Positions 9,102 through 18,319 of a stretch of DNA of 64,000 nucleotides are shown here, piece after piece; position 1 is the stretch's first letter; each line of letters opens with the position of its first letter. The DNA comes from Flavobacteriales bacterium (GTDB lineage Bacteria; Bacteroidota; Bacteroidia; Flavobacteriales_F; PHOS-HE28), in contig JADJQW010000002.1 of NCBI GenBank assembly GCA_016712535.1, forward strand, positions 1,922,001 to 1,986,000. The letters are read 5' to 3'. Below the pieces are notes generated by a model, which saw only the letters and a list, made by a program, of their open reading frames with translations, was not told the origin of the DNA and made no database searches. A program made the translations under genes and the position numbers.

Positions 9102-9911
9102 TCAATTCCCGGGCTTGTAATACTTCAGCGCCTCAGGCATGAAAGCCTCGAGGTCGCGCATGCGGGTCTCATCGCTGGGGTGGGTGCTGAGGATCTCCGG
9201 AGGCGCTTGACCGCCGCCTTGGCTCATGCGCTCCCAGAATTTCGGGGCCTCGCGTGGATCATAGCCCGCCATGGCCATGAACACGAGCCCGAGCTTATCG
9301 GCTTCGGTCTCGTGCTTGCGGCTGTAGGAGAGCATGCCCAAAGCACCGCCCACGCCGTACACCTGAAGGAACAGGTCGCGCGCCATGCCGGGGTTCTCAC
9401 CGGTTAGCACCTCCAGCGCCACGCCGCCGAATTGCAGGGCCAGGCCCTGGCTCATGCGCTCGTTGCCATGACGGGCTATCGCATGCGAGACCTCGTGCCC
9501 CATCACCACCGCCAACCCGACTTCATCCTGCGTGACCGGGAGTATGCCGGTGTACACCACCACTTTACCGCCGGGCATGCACCATGCGTTCACGGTGTTG
9601 TCATTCACTACGTTGAATTGCCATTCGAAGCCTGCGACACGGCTCGACATGTTGTTCTCGTTCAAGAAGCGCGTGGCGGCCTCTGCGATGCGCTGGCCCA
9701 CCTTGCGGGTCTGCTGCACGCGCGGGTCGTTATCGGGCATGGGCGGGTTCTCGTTGAGGAACTTCCCGTACTCGGCAACGCCCATGGCCATGAGCTGGCT
9801 CTCGTTGGCCAGGTTCAGTTGCCGACGGCCCGTGATGGGCACCTTGGCACAAGCGACGATGAGCGCGATGGCGGCGAGGGCGATCGCGGAACGCTTGATG
9901 ATCTTCTTCAT
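9102..9911 (-). CDS. M48-family metalloprotease lipoprotein
   Basis: 269 residues from ATG 9911. A lipoprotein signal peptide with lipobox LIVAC (C21) is followed by VPITGRRQL, typical of Oma1/LoiP-like M48 peptidases. The active site is VVMGHEVSHAIARH (H139, E140, H143), with the third zinc ligand in SRKHETEADKLG. Established: these membrane-anchored zinc endopeptidases act in envelope quality control. The start overlaps the clpS stop by 4 bp (ATGA), so a protease and a protease adaptor are co-translated, although they act in different compartments. Met 9911 is chosen because the signal peptide begins there. Confidence 0.94.
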   Translation of the reverse strand: MKKIIKRSAIALAAIALIVACAKVPITGRRQLNLANESQLMAMGVAEYGKFLNENPPMPDNDPRVQQTRKVGQRIAEAATRFLNENNMSSRVAGFEWQFNVVNDNTVNAWCMPGGKVVVYTGILPVTQDEVGLAVVMGHEVSHAIARHGNERMSQGLALQFGGVALEVLTGENPGMARDLFLQVYGVGGALGMLSYSRKHETEADKLGLVFMAMAGYDPREAPKFWERMSQGGGQAPPEILSTHPSDETRMRDLEAFMPEALKYYKPGN

Positions 9912-10189
9912 TGGATATCGGCGCTGAGGCCTTGATCGAGCAAGGCGGTGCATTTGGGTTCGAGCTGATCGAAGGTGCCGCGCTTCACGGAGCACTTGCC
10001 ATTGTGATGCACGATCCAAGCGCATTGCTCCGCTTGTATCGGGTCGTGCCCGCAGATGGCCACGAGGCATTCGATCACATGGTCGAAGGTGTTCACGTCA
10101 TCATTGTGCAGGACGATCTCGCGCAAGCGACCGGTCTCGAGTTGCACCTCTTCGAGGAGGGCTTCTTCCAAATCGTGCTGGATGCTCAT
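9908..10189 (-). CDS. clpS: ATP-dependent Clp protease adaptor ClpS
   Basis: 93 residues from ATG 10189. The binding-pocket signature LHNDDVNTFDHVIECL (~27-42), then AEQCAWIVHHNGKCSVKRG, matches ClpS throughout. It delivers N-degron substrates (N-terminal Leu, Phe, Tyr, Trp) to ClpAP or ClpCP in the cytosol. The reading frame is open further upstream, but that stretch lies inside tsaD on the same strand and is not coding. A box TATTTTCG ends 7 bases before ATG, inside the 22-base gap after tsaD, so clpS may have its own leaderless promoter. Confidence 0.95.
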   Translation of the reverse strand: MSIQHDLEEALLEEVQLETGRLREIVLHNDDVNTFDHVIECLVAICGHDPIQAEQCAWIVHHNGKCSVKRGTFDQLEPKCTALLDQGLSADIQ

Positions 10190-10196
10190 GGCGGGC

Positions 10197-10204
10197 CGAA
10201 AATA
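10197..10204 (-). promoter_or_regulatory. -7 promoter box TATTTTCG upstream of clpS
   Basis: The minus strand reads TATTTTCG, then GCCCGCC, then ATG. The 7-base spacer is identical in sequence to that of the mscS box. It lies in the tsaD-clpS gap. Confidence 0.55.
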
Positions 10205-10211
10205 AGGAGCC

Positions 10212-11234
10212 TCACCACCGCGCCACCGGTACGGTGTCCAGCGTGGCATGCTGGCCGGACAGGTGCGCGAAATGGCCGGCCATGGCCACCATGGCGGCAT
10301 TGTCGGTGCAATAGGCGAAGGGCGGAAGGAAGAGCTCCCAGCCTTCTTCAGCCGCGAGCGCGGCCGCGCGCTCGCGCAAAGCCCTGTTGGCGCTGACGCC
10401 ACCGCTGATGCCCACTTGGCGGATGCCGTGGGCATGGGCCGCTTTCCGCAATTTGGCCAGCAGTTCGCTCACGATCCTGTGCTGCAGAGCGGCGCACAGG
10501 TGCGGGAGCTCGCGCTCCATGAATGCGGGATCGGACGCTTGGCCTTTCCGCACGAGGTTCGCGAAAGCGGTCTTGATCCCCGAGAAGCTGAAATCGAGGC
10601 CGCTGATCACCGGCGAAGGGAGCGCGAAGCGCGATGGATCCCCGTGCTGCGCGCGGCGATCGATCAACGGGCCGCCGGGATAGGGGAGGCCCAGCACCTT
10701 GGCGCCTTTGTCGAAGGCTTCGCCGGCAGCGTCGTCGAGCGTGGTGCCGATGATGCGCATGCGGTCCGGGGCTTCCACCACGATCAGCTGGGTATGGCCG
10801 CCGCTCACGGTGAGGTTGAGGAAAGGGAAGGAGGGCACCGGGCGCGCTTCAGCATCACGTATGAAGTGCGCCAGGACATGGGCCTTCAAATGGTCCACGG
10901 CGATCAGCGGCTTGCCCAGGGCCTGCGCCATGCTGCGCGCGAAGCAGGCGCCCACGAGCAATGAGCCCATGAGCCCAGGGCCTTGCGTGAATGCGATGGC
11001 GTCGAGGTCCTCTGCACGCACGCTGGCCTCTCGAAGCGCTTGGTGCACCACGGGCACGATATGCTCCTGATGCGCACGGCTCGCCAATTCGGGCACCACG
11101 CCGCCCCAGAGCGCATGGGCTAGCTGGCCGGCCACCACATTGCTCCGCACAACGCCATCGGCCAGCACGGCTGCGGCGGTATCGTCGCAGCTGCTCTCGA
11201 TTCCGAGTATCAGCAAGGGCTTCGGGGCGGTCAT
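10212..11234 (-). CDS. tsaD: tRNA N6-adenosine threonylcarbamoyltransferase TsaD
   Basis: 340 residues, the standard length. The N-terminus LGIESSCDDTAAAVL is the ASKHA nucleotide-binding start. The metal-binding histidines are H115 and H119 in AVDHLKAHVLAH, with SGGHTQ at about 144-149 and the C-terminal SGGVSANRALRE. It transfers threonylcarbamoyl to A37 of ANN-decoding tRNAs, together with TsaB/TsaE elsewhere. ATG 11234 is chosen because upstream in-frame sequence would run antisense through tamB. It is divergent from tamB. Confidence 0.97.
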   Translation of the reverse strand: MTAPKPLLILGIESSCDDTAAAVLADGVVRSNVVAGQLAHALWGGVVPELASRAHQEHIVPVVHQALREASVRAEDLDAIAFTQGPGLMGSLLVGACFARSMAQALGKPLIAVDHLKAHVLAHFIRDAEARPVPSFPFLNLTVSGGHTQLIVVEAPDRMRIIGTTLDDAAGEAFDKGAKVLGLPYPGGPLIDRRAQHGDPSRFALPSPVISGLDFSFSGIKTAFANLVRKGQASDPAFMERELPHLCAALQHRIVSELLAKLRKAAHAHGIRQVGISGGVSANRALRERAAALAAEEGWELFLPPFAYCTDNAAMVAMAGHFAHLSGQHATLDTVPVARW

Positions 11235-11246
11235 GCATGCCCCGGC

Positions 11247-11254
11247 TACTTTTG
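11247..11254 (+). promoter_or_regulatory. -7 promoter box TACTTTTG upstream of tamB
   Basis: An exact TAnnTTTG match in the tsaD-tamB divergent gap. It is 76 bases before ATG 11331, or 19 before a possible TTG start at 11274, so a short leader is expected here. Confidence 0.55.
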
Positions 11255-11330
11255 GCCGGAAGCGGCCTGGTAGTTGGCAGGGCGCGGCAAAGCTATCCGA
11301 GGGCTGAAGCGCGAGCGCACATACCGATTC

Positions 11331-14300
11331 ATGAAAACCGCTCTGCGCTGGTTCGGCCGTGCGGTCCTGGTCCTGCTCGTCCTTTTGCTCGGCGCTTGCG
11401 CTTCTTTGTTCTTCCCGCGCGTGCAGACCGCCGTGGCGCGCTGGCTCGCAGCGGAACTGAGCGATCGCATGGGTGCCACCATCACCATCGACCGTGTAGC
11501 GCTCTCCATTGATGGCGCGGTGCGGCTCGAAGGGGTGTTCGTGGGCGACCTGCGCGGTGATACGCTCTTCCATGTACCGAGCCTCGGTGTGCGCGGGCTT
11601 CGCGTGAGCACCAGCGATCGGACCCTGACGGTGAGCAACCTGGCCCTGCGCGATGCGCGATTCAACCTGGTCACGGCCGAGGGCGATGCGAACAGCAACC
11701 TCACGCTGCTCTTGAACACGCTCGCCTCCGAGGACAGCTCGGCATCGGGCGGTGACTGGACCATCCAGTGCACGCGATTCGACATCAGCGGCTTCCATTT
11801 CAGCTTCCACGATGCCAACGCCGTGCAGGCGCCATTCGGGGTCGATTTCAAGCACATCGACATCCCCAATGCCACGGTTCAGGGCTATCGGTTCGAGGCC
11901 ATCGGCGATTCGATCAGTGCGCTGCTGGATCGCGCTCATTTCACCGAGCGGTCGGGTTTGCGCGTCGAGGGCCTTACCGGTCTTGCGCATGTGAGCCCAA
12001 GCGGCGTTGTGGTGGAAGGAATGGACCTGCGAACGCCGATGAGCCGTGCGCGCGGTGAGCTGAAGCTGCTGAGCCAGGGCTGGGCGGACTTCAGCGACTT
12101 CACCACCAATGTGCAGTTGCGCGCCGACTTCGACAGCTCCTTGGTGGACATGGCCGATATCGCGTGGTTCGCCCCGGAGCTTGAAGGCATCCGCTTCCCG
12201 ATGACCGTGAGGGGCCGTGTGCGCGGCACTGTGAGCGAGCTCAAGGGCCGCGATCTGCGCATCGGCTTCGGCCAAGGCTCTTGGTTCGAGGGGAGCGCTG
12301 AGCTCAGCGGCCTTCCCGACATCGCCGAGACCTTCATGCTCATTGATGTGGAGGACATGCACGCCGCGCTCGCCGACCTCAAGCAGGTGCCCATGCCGCC
12401 CTTCACCTCAGGCACCAGGCTCGAGCTGCCTCCAGAAGCCGATCTTCTCGGCGATGTTGATGTTCGCGGCCGCTTCACGGGATTCCTGCGTTCCTACACG
12501 GCAACCGGTCGGGCAAGCACCGCCTTGGGTGTCTTGCGAACCGATGTGTCCTACAACCGCGACACCATCACGCAGCGCCGGAGCATCAATGGCCGAATGG
12601 CAACCGAGGGCTTCCGCCTGGGGCCATTGCTCGGCACGAGCCTCATCGGCCCGCTTACCGCCAACGTGCAATTGAAGGCGAATGGCCGCGCGCTGCGCGA
12701 CATGGAGGTGGACCTCGAGGGCGACTTCCCGCTTTTCACCATCAACAACCGCACGATCGGCGGCATCCATGCCAAGGGCCATCTGGCGCGCAACCTCTTC
12801 GATGGCGAGCTCGAGGCCGACGATCCCGACCTGCACTTGCGATTCAGTGGCCTTGCCGATTTCCGTGGCCGCTGGCCGAAGGTCGATTTCACGGCCAAGC
12901 TGCACAATGCCGACCTCTATCATCTGGGCTTCGTCACGGAGCCCGGCTACAGCTCGCTGAGCCTTGATGCCGCTGTCCGCGGTCGCCTATCGCCAGACAG
13001 CCTGCTTGGAGACCTCCATCTGAAAGGCATCACCTATTGCCGAGGCGATGATGAATTCGAATTGGGCGATGTGCACCTCAGCAGCGATCGCCGCGACGGT
13101 GAGAACCTCCTCCGGCTCGATGCCTCGTTCGCGGAAGCCGAAGTGATCGGGCCCTTCCTGCCCACCAAGCTGCCCGCTGCGCTGGGCCATGTGCTGCGCA
13201 GCGTCTTCCCTTCGCTGCTGGGCACGGTGAGCTACGCGCAGGATGAGCAGCGCTTCCGCTTCAATGTCCGCCTGCGTGATACCAAGGAGGTCCTGCGGCT
13301 CTTCCTGCCCGATGCGCAGATCGCCCCAGGCGCCACCTTCAGCGGCAGCTTCGATACGCGCACCTTCGACCTGGGCCTGCACGCGGTGATGCCCAGCGCG
13401 CGCTATGGCGCCACACGATTCGACTCGCTGGTGGTGATCGCCGATAAGACCCTGGACCTGCTCGCGTTCTCCGTGAAGAGCACGCGCCAGCACTTCGGCG
13501 ATAGCCTCTGGTTCAGCGGCACGGGCGCAACCGGCAAGGCGTACCAGGACGAACTCGACATCGACCTCGGCTGGAATGCCAGCAGCGGCGGCACCAATGG
13601 CAATCTCTCCTTCACCGGCGAAGTGCTCGGCCCAAAGTCCGTGGCGCTGGAACTCTTGCCGTCTCGCCTCTTCTTCGGCCTTGGCGAATGGGCCAATACG
13701 GAGCGCGCAGGCATACGCATCGATTCCACCACGGTGCGCATCCACGAGCTCGACATGCGCAATGGAAGGCAGCGTGTCTCCCTCAACGGCACCATCGCGC
13801 GCGATCCGCAGCAGGCCCTGTCGTTCGAGCTCGATTCCCTGGAGCTGGCCAACTTCGCCCCATTGATCGATGGACCGGCGATCAACGGGACACTGAGCGC
13901 CGACGGCCGCCTCTTCGACCTTTACGGAACGCCGCACGCGGTGAGCGCGGCAAAGGCCGATAGCGTGCGCGTAGCGAAGACTCAGGTCGGTGATGTGGCA
14001 CTTGCCGTTTCCTGGCTCGAAGGCCAGGGTGCGCTCGACCTGAATGGCCGCGTGGAACGGGGAACGATCAAGGCCCTTGACTTCACCGGTCGCCTCGGGC
14101 TGCGCGACCAGGGCGAGCTCGACATGCTGCTGCTGTTGGACCGCTTCGACCTGGGGCTGGCCAATCCGTATCTGCCGGAAGGGCTCAGCAGCCTCGCGGG
14201 CCACGCCACAGGGCAGGTGGCGCTCACCGGCACCTTGGCCAAGCCCGACCTCAATGGCGCGATCGACCTCACGGCTGCCTCCCTGCGCATCGATTACCTG

Positions 14301-15713
14301 AACACCCGCTATACCGGTGATGCGCGGGTGCGGATCGGTGATGAGCTATTCGCTGTTGACCGCGCGATCATGCGCGATGATGAGGGCCACATCGCCCGCG
14401 TCGGCGCCACGGTGGCGCACATCGGCCTGCGCGATTGGAGCTATGATATCTGGGGAGCCTTGGACCGCGTGCAGGTGCTCAACACCACCGAGGCCATGAA
14501 CAGCCTTTATTATGGGACGGCATACGCCACAGGCGATTTCAACGTCAGCGGTTCCAAGGGCTCGCTGGAAGTGAGCGTGCAAGCGGCGACTGCGCCCGGC
14601 ACCGATATCCATCTGCCCGTTGGTGGAAGCATGGAGGTGTCGCCGATCTCGTTCGTGCATTTCGGGCCGATCGATACCACCGGTGCCGAGGCCGATGTGG
14701 ACCTTACCGGCGTTTCGCTGAGCATGGAGGTCACCGTGACCCCCGACGCGCGCTTCGAGCTGATCTTCGATCCCACGGTGGGCGACATCATGAGCGGCCG
14801 GGGCGAAGGCCTGGTGGAATTGGGCGTGACCAGCCGCGGCGACCTGAGCATGAGCGGCATGGTCACCCTCACTGAGGGCGATTACCTCTTCACCTTGCGC
14901 AATGTGGTGAACAAGCGCTTCGCCGTGCAGCCCGGCGGCCGCATCACCTGGTACGGCGACCCCTTCGATGCCCAGTTGGACCTGCAGGCCATCTACCGCT
15001 TGAAGGCCCCGCTGTATGACATTGTACCACCGGGCGAGCGCAACGACAGCCACCGCCAGCGGGTGCCCGTGGAAGTGGTGATGAAGCTGCGTGAGAAGAT
15101 GATGAACCCGGAGATCGGCTTCGATGTGCGGTTGCAGCAGGTGGATGAGAACCTGAAGGCGCAAGTGGCCAGCGTGCTCAGCACCGACCAGGAGATGGGG
15201 CGCCAGGTGTTCGCATTGATCGTGCTCAACCGGTTCTTGGAGCCGCCCCTCTACGCCGGGGCTGGTGCGGCGGCGGCGGGCTCAACGGCAGGGAACACGG
15301 CGAGCACCGCGGCGAGCGAGCTTTTGAGCAATCAGGTGAGCAATTGGCTGAGCGGCCTCAGCAACGATTTCGACCTGGGCTTCAACTACCGGCCCGGCGA
15401 TGCCATCACGCAGGACGAGCTCGAGGTGGCCTTCAGCAAGCAGTTCTTCAACGAGCGGCTGCTATTCAGCACCAACGTGGGCGTGCATTACGGAGCCACC
15501 AGCACCAACGCGAGCAGCGCGCTCATCGGCGATTTCCAGCTGGAGTACCTGATCACCCGCGAAGGCCGCTTCCGCGCGCGTGCTTTCTCGCTCACCAACG
15601 ACCGCAACCTGATCCAGGCCGATCAGGCGCCTACCACCCAAGGCGCGGGCCTCGTTCTCCGGCGCGATTTCGATACGGTCGGCGAGCTGTTCCGGAGGAA
15701 GAAGAAGCACTGA
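11331..15713 (+). CDS. TamB-family translocation/assembly protein (DUF490)
   Basis: 1460 residues from ATG 11331. One N-terminal transmembrane anchor (AVLVLLVLLLGACASLFF) is followed by a very long repetitive beta-rich region. The C-terminal ~400 residues are the conserved TamB domain (GEGLVELGVTSRGDLSMSG, then FTLRNVVNKRFAVQPGG, ending in FDTVGELFRRKKKH). Established: TamB and other AsmA-like proteins span the periplasm as a hydrophobic groove and move lipid, or help outer membrane protein assembly. A TTG at 11274 would add 19 basic residues; the ATG gives a standard anchor. The stop TGA directly abuts the ribBA stop. No TamA/BamA gene is adjacent. Confidence 0.92.
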   Translation: MKTALRWFGRAVLVLLVLLLGACASLFFPRVQTAVARWLAAELSDRMGATITIDRVALSIDGAVRLEGVFVGDLRGDTLFHVPSLGVRGLRVSTSDRTLTVSNLALRDARFNLVTAEGDANSNLTLLLNTLASEDSSASGGDWTIQCTRFDISGFHFSFHDANAVQAPFGVDFKHIDIPNATVQGYRFEAIGDSISALLDRAHFTERSGLRVEGLTGLAHVSPSGVVVEGMDLRTPMSRARGELKLLSQGWADFSDFTTNVQLRADFDSSLVDMADIAWFAPELEGIRFPMTVRGRVRGTVSELKGRDLRIGFGQGSWFEGSAELSGLPDIAETFMLIDVEDMHAALADLKQVPMPPFTSGTRLELPPEADLLGDVDVRGRFTGFLRSYTATGRASTALGVLRTDVSYNRDTITQRRSINGRMATEGFRLGPLLGTSLIGPLTANVQLKANGRALRDMEVDLEGDFPLFTINNRTIGGIHAKGHLARNLFDGELEADDPDLHLRFSGLADFRGRWPKVDFTAKLHNADLYHLGFVTEPGYSSLSLDAAVRGRLSPDSLLGDLHLKGITYCRGDDEFELGDVHLSSDRRDGENLLRLDASFAEAEVIGPFLPTKLPAALGHVLRSVFPSLLGTVSYAQDEQRFRFNVRLRDTKEVLRLFLPDAQIAPGATFSGSFDTRTFDLGLHAVMPSARYGATRFDSLVVIADKTLDLLAFSVKSTRQHFGDSLWFSGTGATGKAYQDELDIDLGWNASSGGTNGNLSFTGEVLGPKSVALELLPSRLFFGLGEWANTERAGIRIDSTTVRIHELDMRNGRQRVSLNGTIARDPQQALSFELDSLELANFAPLIDGPAINGTLSADGRLFDLYGTPHAVSAAKADSVRVAKTQVGDVALAVSWLEGQGALDLNGRVERGTIKALDFTGRLGLRDQGELDMLLLLDRFDLGLANPYLPEGLSSLAGHATGQVALTGTLAKPDLNGAIDLTAASLRIDYLNTRYTGDARVRIGDELFAVDRAIMRDDEGHIARVGATVAHIGLRDWSYDIWGALDRVQVLNTTEAMNSLYYGTAYATGDFNVSGSKGSLEVSVQAATAPGTDIHLPVGGSMEVSPISFVHFGPIDTTGAEADVDLTGVSLSMEVTVTPDARFELIFDPTVGDIMSGRGEGLVELGVTSRGDLSMSGMVTLTEGDYLFTLRNVVNKRFAVQPGGRITWYGDPFDAQLDLQAIYRLKAPLYDIVPPGERNDSHRQRVPVEVVMKLREKMMNPEIGFDVRLQQVDENLKAQVASVLSTDQEMGRQVFALIVLNRFLEPPLYAGAGAAAAGSTAGNTASTAASELLSNQVSNWLSGLSNDFDLGFNYRPGDAITQDELEVAFSKQFFNERLLFSTNVGVHYGATSTNASSALIGDFQLEYLITREGRFRARAFSLTNDRNLIQADQAPTTQGAGLVLRRDFDTVGELFRRKKKH

Positions 15714-16928
15714 TCAGCCCTTGAGCCTGAGGTTGTGCCCGAGCTTCTCCTTCTTGGTGCGGAGGTAGCGCTCGTTGTGCGGGTTGGAGGCGATCTCGAT
15801 GGCCACGTTCTCGACGATCTCAAGGCCATAGCCGATGAGGCCGGTGCGCTTGCGCGGGTTGTTGGTGAGCAGCCGCATCTTGCGAACGCCGAGGTCGTGC
15901 AGGATCTGAGCGCCCACGCCGTAATCGCGCGCATCCATGTCGAAGCCGAGCATCACGTTGGCCTCCACGGTATCAGCGCCTTGCTCCTGCAGCTTGTAGG
16001 CCTGCAGCTTGTTCAACAAGCCGATGCCGCGCCCTTCCTGCTGCATGTACACGATCACGCCACGGCCTTCGCGCTCCACCATCTCCATGGCGCGATGCAA
16101 TTGCGGGCCGCAATCGCATCGGCAGCTTCCGAAGATGTCGCCGGTGACGCATGATGAGTGCACGCGGACCAGCACCGGCTCGTCGGGCTTCCATTCTCCC
16201 TTCACCAGGGCCAGGTGCTCCTCGCCGGTGGTGCTCTGCTTGTACGCGATGAGCTTGAAATCACCGTGCTCCGTGGGCAACTGCACATCGACCATGCGCT
16301 CAACGAGCCGCTCTGTCCGCATGCGGTAGGCCACCAGGTCCTCGATGCTGATCAGCTTGAGGCCGAATCGCTTGGCGATCTCCTGCAACTGCGGCAGGCG
16401 CGCCATGGTGCCATCCTCATTCAGGATCTCCACGATCAGTCCGGCCGGCTCGAATCCTGCCATGCGCGCCAGGTCAACGGCTGCTTCCGTATGCCCGGTG
16501 CGCCGGAGCACGCCGCCCTTGCGGGCCTTCAGCGGGAAGATGTGGCCGGGCCTTGCGAAGTCATGGGCCTGCATGGCGGGGTCGATCAGCGCGAGCATGG
16601 TCTTGCTGCGGTCGCTGGCGCTGATGCCGGTGGTGGTGCCGTGGCCCTTGAGGTCGACGCTCACCGTGAAGGGCGTTTCGTGCAGCGCGGTGTTGTCCTG
16701 CACCATCAGGTCGAGGCCGAGCTCCGCGCAGCGCTCCTCGGTGAGGGGCGCGCAGATGAGCCCGCGTCCATGCGTTGCCATGAAGTTGATCATGGCAGGC
16801 GTGGCATTGCGGGCTGCGGTAACGAAGTCGCCTTCATTCTCACGGTCCTCATCGTCAACGACGATGATGGCCTTTCCTGCACGCAGGTCGGCGATGGCTT
16901 CCTCGATCGGGTCGAACGCGTTGCTCAT
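15714..16928 (-). CDS. ribBA: bifunctional 3,4-dihydroxy-2-butanone-4-phosphate synthase / GTP cyclohydrolase II
   Basis: 404 residues. The N-terminal half (to ~205) is DHBP synthase: VVDDEDRENEGDFV, THGRGLICAPL and RTGHTEAAVDLARMAG are its acidic loop and active-site motifs. The C-terminal half is GTP cyclohydrolase II with zinc cysteines in HSSCVTGDIFGSCRCDCG and the motif MQQEGRGIGLLNK. It supplies both riboflavin precursors, from ribulose 5-phosphate and GTP. It lies 36 bases downstream of ribH on the same strand. ATG 16928 follows CACCTTTG-CCGCCC, a weak promoter-box match. The stop is back-to-back with that of tamB in TGATCA. Confidence 0.97.
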   Translation of the reverse strand: MSNAFDPIEEAIADLRAGKAIIVVDDEDRENEGDFVTAARNATPAMINFMATHGRGLICAPLTEERCAELGLDLMVQDNTALHETPFTVSVDLKGHGTTTGISASDRSKTMLALIDPAMQAHDFARPGHIFPLKARKGGVLRRTGHTEAAVDLARMAGFEPAGLIVEILNEDGTMARLPQLQEIAKRFGLKLISIEDLVAYRMRTERLVERMVDVQLPTEHGDFKLIAYKQSTTGEEHLALVKGEWKPDEPVLVRVHSSCVTGDIFGSCRCDCGPQLHRAMEMVEREGRGVIVYMQQEGRGIGLLNKLQAYKLQEQGADTVEANVMLGFDMDARDYGVGAQILHDLGVRKMRLLTNNPRKRTGLIGYGLEIVENVAIEIASNPHNERYLRTKKEKLGHNLRLKG

Positions 16929-16964
16929 GGGCGGCAAAGGTGGCATATCCGGGACCCAGGGGCT

Positions 16965-17453
16965 TCAGCCCTCGGACTTCAGCGCGGCCATCTTCAGGAC
17001 AGCCACCGCGCAATCGACGCCCTTATTGCCATGCTTGCCGCCGCTGCGGTCTCGGGCCTGCTGCAGGGTGTCGTCCGTGAGCACCCCGAAGATCACCGGC
17101 ACGCTGAACTTGAGGCCCACGGCCATGATGCCTTGGGTGGTGCCCTGGCACACATAATCGAAGTGGGGGGTCTCGCCGCGCACGATGCTGCCCAGGCAGA
17201 TCACGCCATGCAGCCCGCCGCGCTCAAGCAGGAATTGCGCTCCGGCCGCCAACTCGAAGCTTCCGGGCACCCAGCGCTCCACGATGTCGCTTTCGGCCAC
17301 GCCATGCTTCATCAGCGTCTCACGGGCACCCTTCCGCAGCGCATCGGTCACCTCTTCATTCCATTCGCTCACCACCAAGGCGAAACGGCGACCGGCGCCA
17401 CTGGGGACGCCGGCCGGGTCGTAATGCGAGAGGTGCTTCTCCGCCGTGGACAT
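16965..17453 (-). CDS. ribH: 6,7-dimethyl-8-ribityllumazine synthase
   Basis: 162 residues, normal for RibH. Motifs include VVSEWNEEVTDAL, VPGSFELAAGAQFLLE and GSIVRGETPHFDYVCQG, which holds the active-site histidine. It condenses 5-amino-6-ribitylaminouracil with the DHBP product of RibBA, encoded next door, giving the penultimate step of riboflavin synthesis. The gene begins 9 bases after the stop of a TPR protein and precedes ribBA, forming a three-gene unit. I saw no FMN riboswitch in the short gaps. Confidence 0.96.
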   Translation of the reverse strand: MSTAEKHLSHYDPAGVPSGAGRRFALVVSEWNEEVTDALRKGARETLMKHGVAESDIVERWVPGSFELAAGAQFLLERGGLHGVICLGSIVRGETPHFDYVCQGTTQGIMAVGLKFSVPVIFGVLTDDTLQQARDRSGGKHGNKGVDCAVAVLKMAALKSEG

Positions 17454-17462
17454 GGCGCTTGA

Positions 17463-18152
17463 CTAGCCGCCCATGGCCTCAGCCAGCCCGGCATACTTGC
17501 GTGCCTGGCTGGCCTCGTTGCTGGTCGGGAATTCCTTGGCGATTCGCTCGAAGGCCTTGCGGGCATCCTTCCAGCTGCCGGCCTGTTGGTGCAGGATGCC
17601 AGCCTTCATCAAGTACATCGGCGTGGTGAAGTCGCTCCGCACCATGCCAGCGGCCTTCTCGAAGAGCTTCACGGCATCGGCGGCCTGGCCGAGTTCCACG
17701 AGTGCATCACCCTGGTTGCCCACGGCCATCACGCGCAGGACGTCGTCATCCAAATCGGCCTCCTTGTAGCTATCGAGCGCCATCTGGTACTGCTCCTGCT
17801 GCATGTAGATGGAACCGAGGTAGTAATGCGCCAGCTTCCCGCTCGGCGTGTCGCCGTAATCCGATGCGATGCTGATGAAGCCGGGGTAGATCTCGTCGCC
17901 GTTCAGCGCTTTGTTGAGTGAATCGATCTCGAAGTAGTACTGGGCCTTCCAGATCAGCTCCGCAGCCTCCGTGGCGCGCGGCTCTGCATAGAGCTTCTTG
18001 TACCCGAGGATCGCGGCGACCACGACCAGCAAGCCGATCGCCCCATACGTGATCGGCTTCTTGTTCTTCTCCAGGATGAGTTCGGTCCGGGTGTACACCT
18101 GCCCGAGGTCGATGTCTTGGCTCTGCGCCGCTTCGATGGTCTTCTTGCTCAT
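17463..18152 (-). CDS. TPR-repeat membrane protein (YfgM-like)
   Basis: 229 residues from ATG 18152. A short acidic cytoplasmic N-terminus (SQDIDLGQVYTRTELILEKN) precedes one transmembrane helix (ITYGAIGLLVVVAAILGY, ~38-55). Periplasmic TPR-like repeats follow (YYLGSIYMQQEQYQMALDSY, GSWKDARKAFERIAKEF). The layout resembles YfgM-type ancillary translocon proteins, but the exact role is unknown. It lies upstream of ribH on the same strand with a 9-base gap. The box TACATTTG lies 40 bases upstream of the ATG, so this gene probably carries the promoter for the riboflavin pair. Confidence 0.85.
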   Translation of the reverse strand: MSKKTIEAAQSQDIDLGQVYTRTELILEKNKKPITYGAIGLLVVVAAILGYKKLYAEPRATEAAELIWKAQYYFEIDSLNKALNGDEIYPGFISIASDYGDTPSGKLAHYYLGSIYMQQEQYQMALDSYKEADLDDDVLRVMAVGNQGDALVELGQAADAVKLFEKAAGMVRSDFTTPMYLMKAGILHQQAGSWKDARKAFERIAKEFPTSNEASQARKYAGLAEAMGG

Positions 18153-18192
18153 TGCTGCTGGCCTTGGCGGATTGCCTTCCGCTGGCGGGGCG

Positions 18193-18200
18193 CAAATGTA
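18193..18200 (-). promoter_or_regulatory. -7 promoter box TACATTTG for the TPR-ribH-ribBA unit
   Basis: An exact TAnnTTTG match on the minus strand, 40 bases before ATG 18152. It is part of a divergent promoter region with the slyD-like gene. Confidence 0.55.
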
Positions 18201-18293
18201 GGATTCTGAGGCACTTGCGAAAGGCCGTTCAAGTAGGCTGCGCGGGACATTGCTCTGCTGCCCGCAGGCATATGCCCGAAACCGCCCCACGGC

Positions 18294-18301
18294 TACATTC
18301 G
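18294..18301 (+). promoter_or_regulatory. -7 promoter box TACATTCG upstream of slyD-like gene
   Basis: A TAnnTTnG match 18 bases before ATG 18320, the plus-strand half of the divergent region. Confidence 0.5.
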
Positions 18302-18319
18302 CCGCCCATTCGTTCACCC

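Noticed and set aside
11235..12362. Extension of the tsaD frame to a 716-residue protein
   Set aside because: The extension runs antisense through tamB; tsaD has its normal start at 11234.
16929..17462. FMN riboswitch controlling ribH or ribBA
   Set aside because: The gaps are 36 and 9 bases, too short, and the 167-base region before 18152 shows only promoter boxes.
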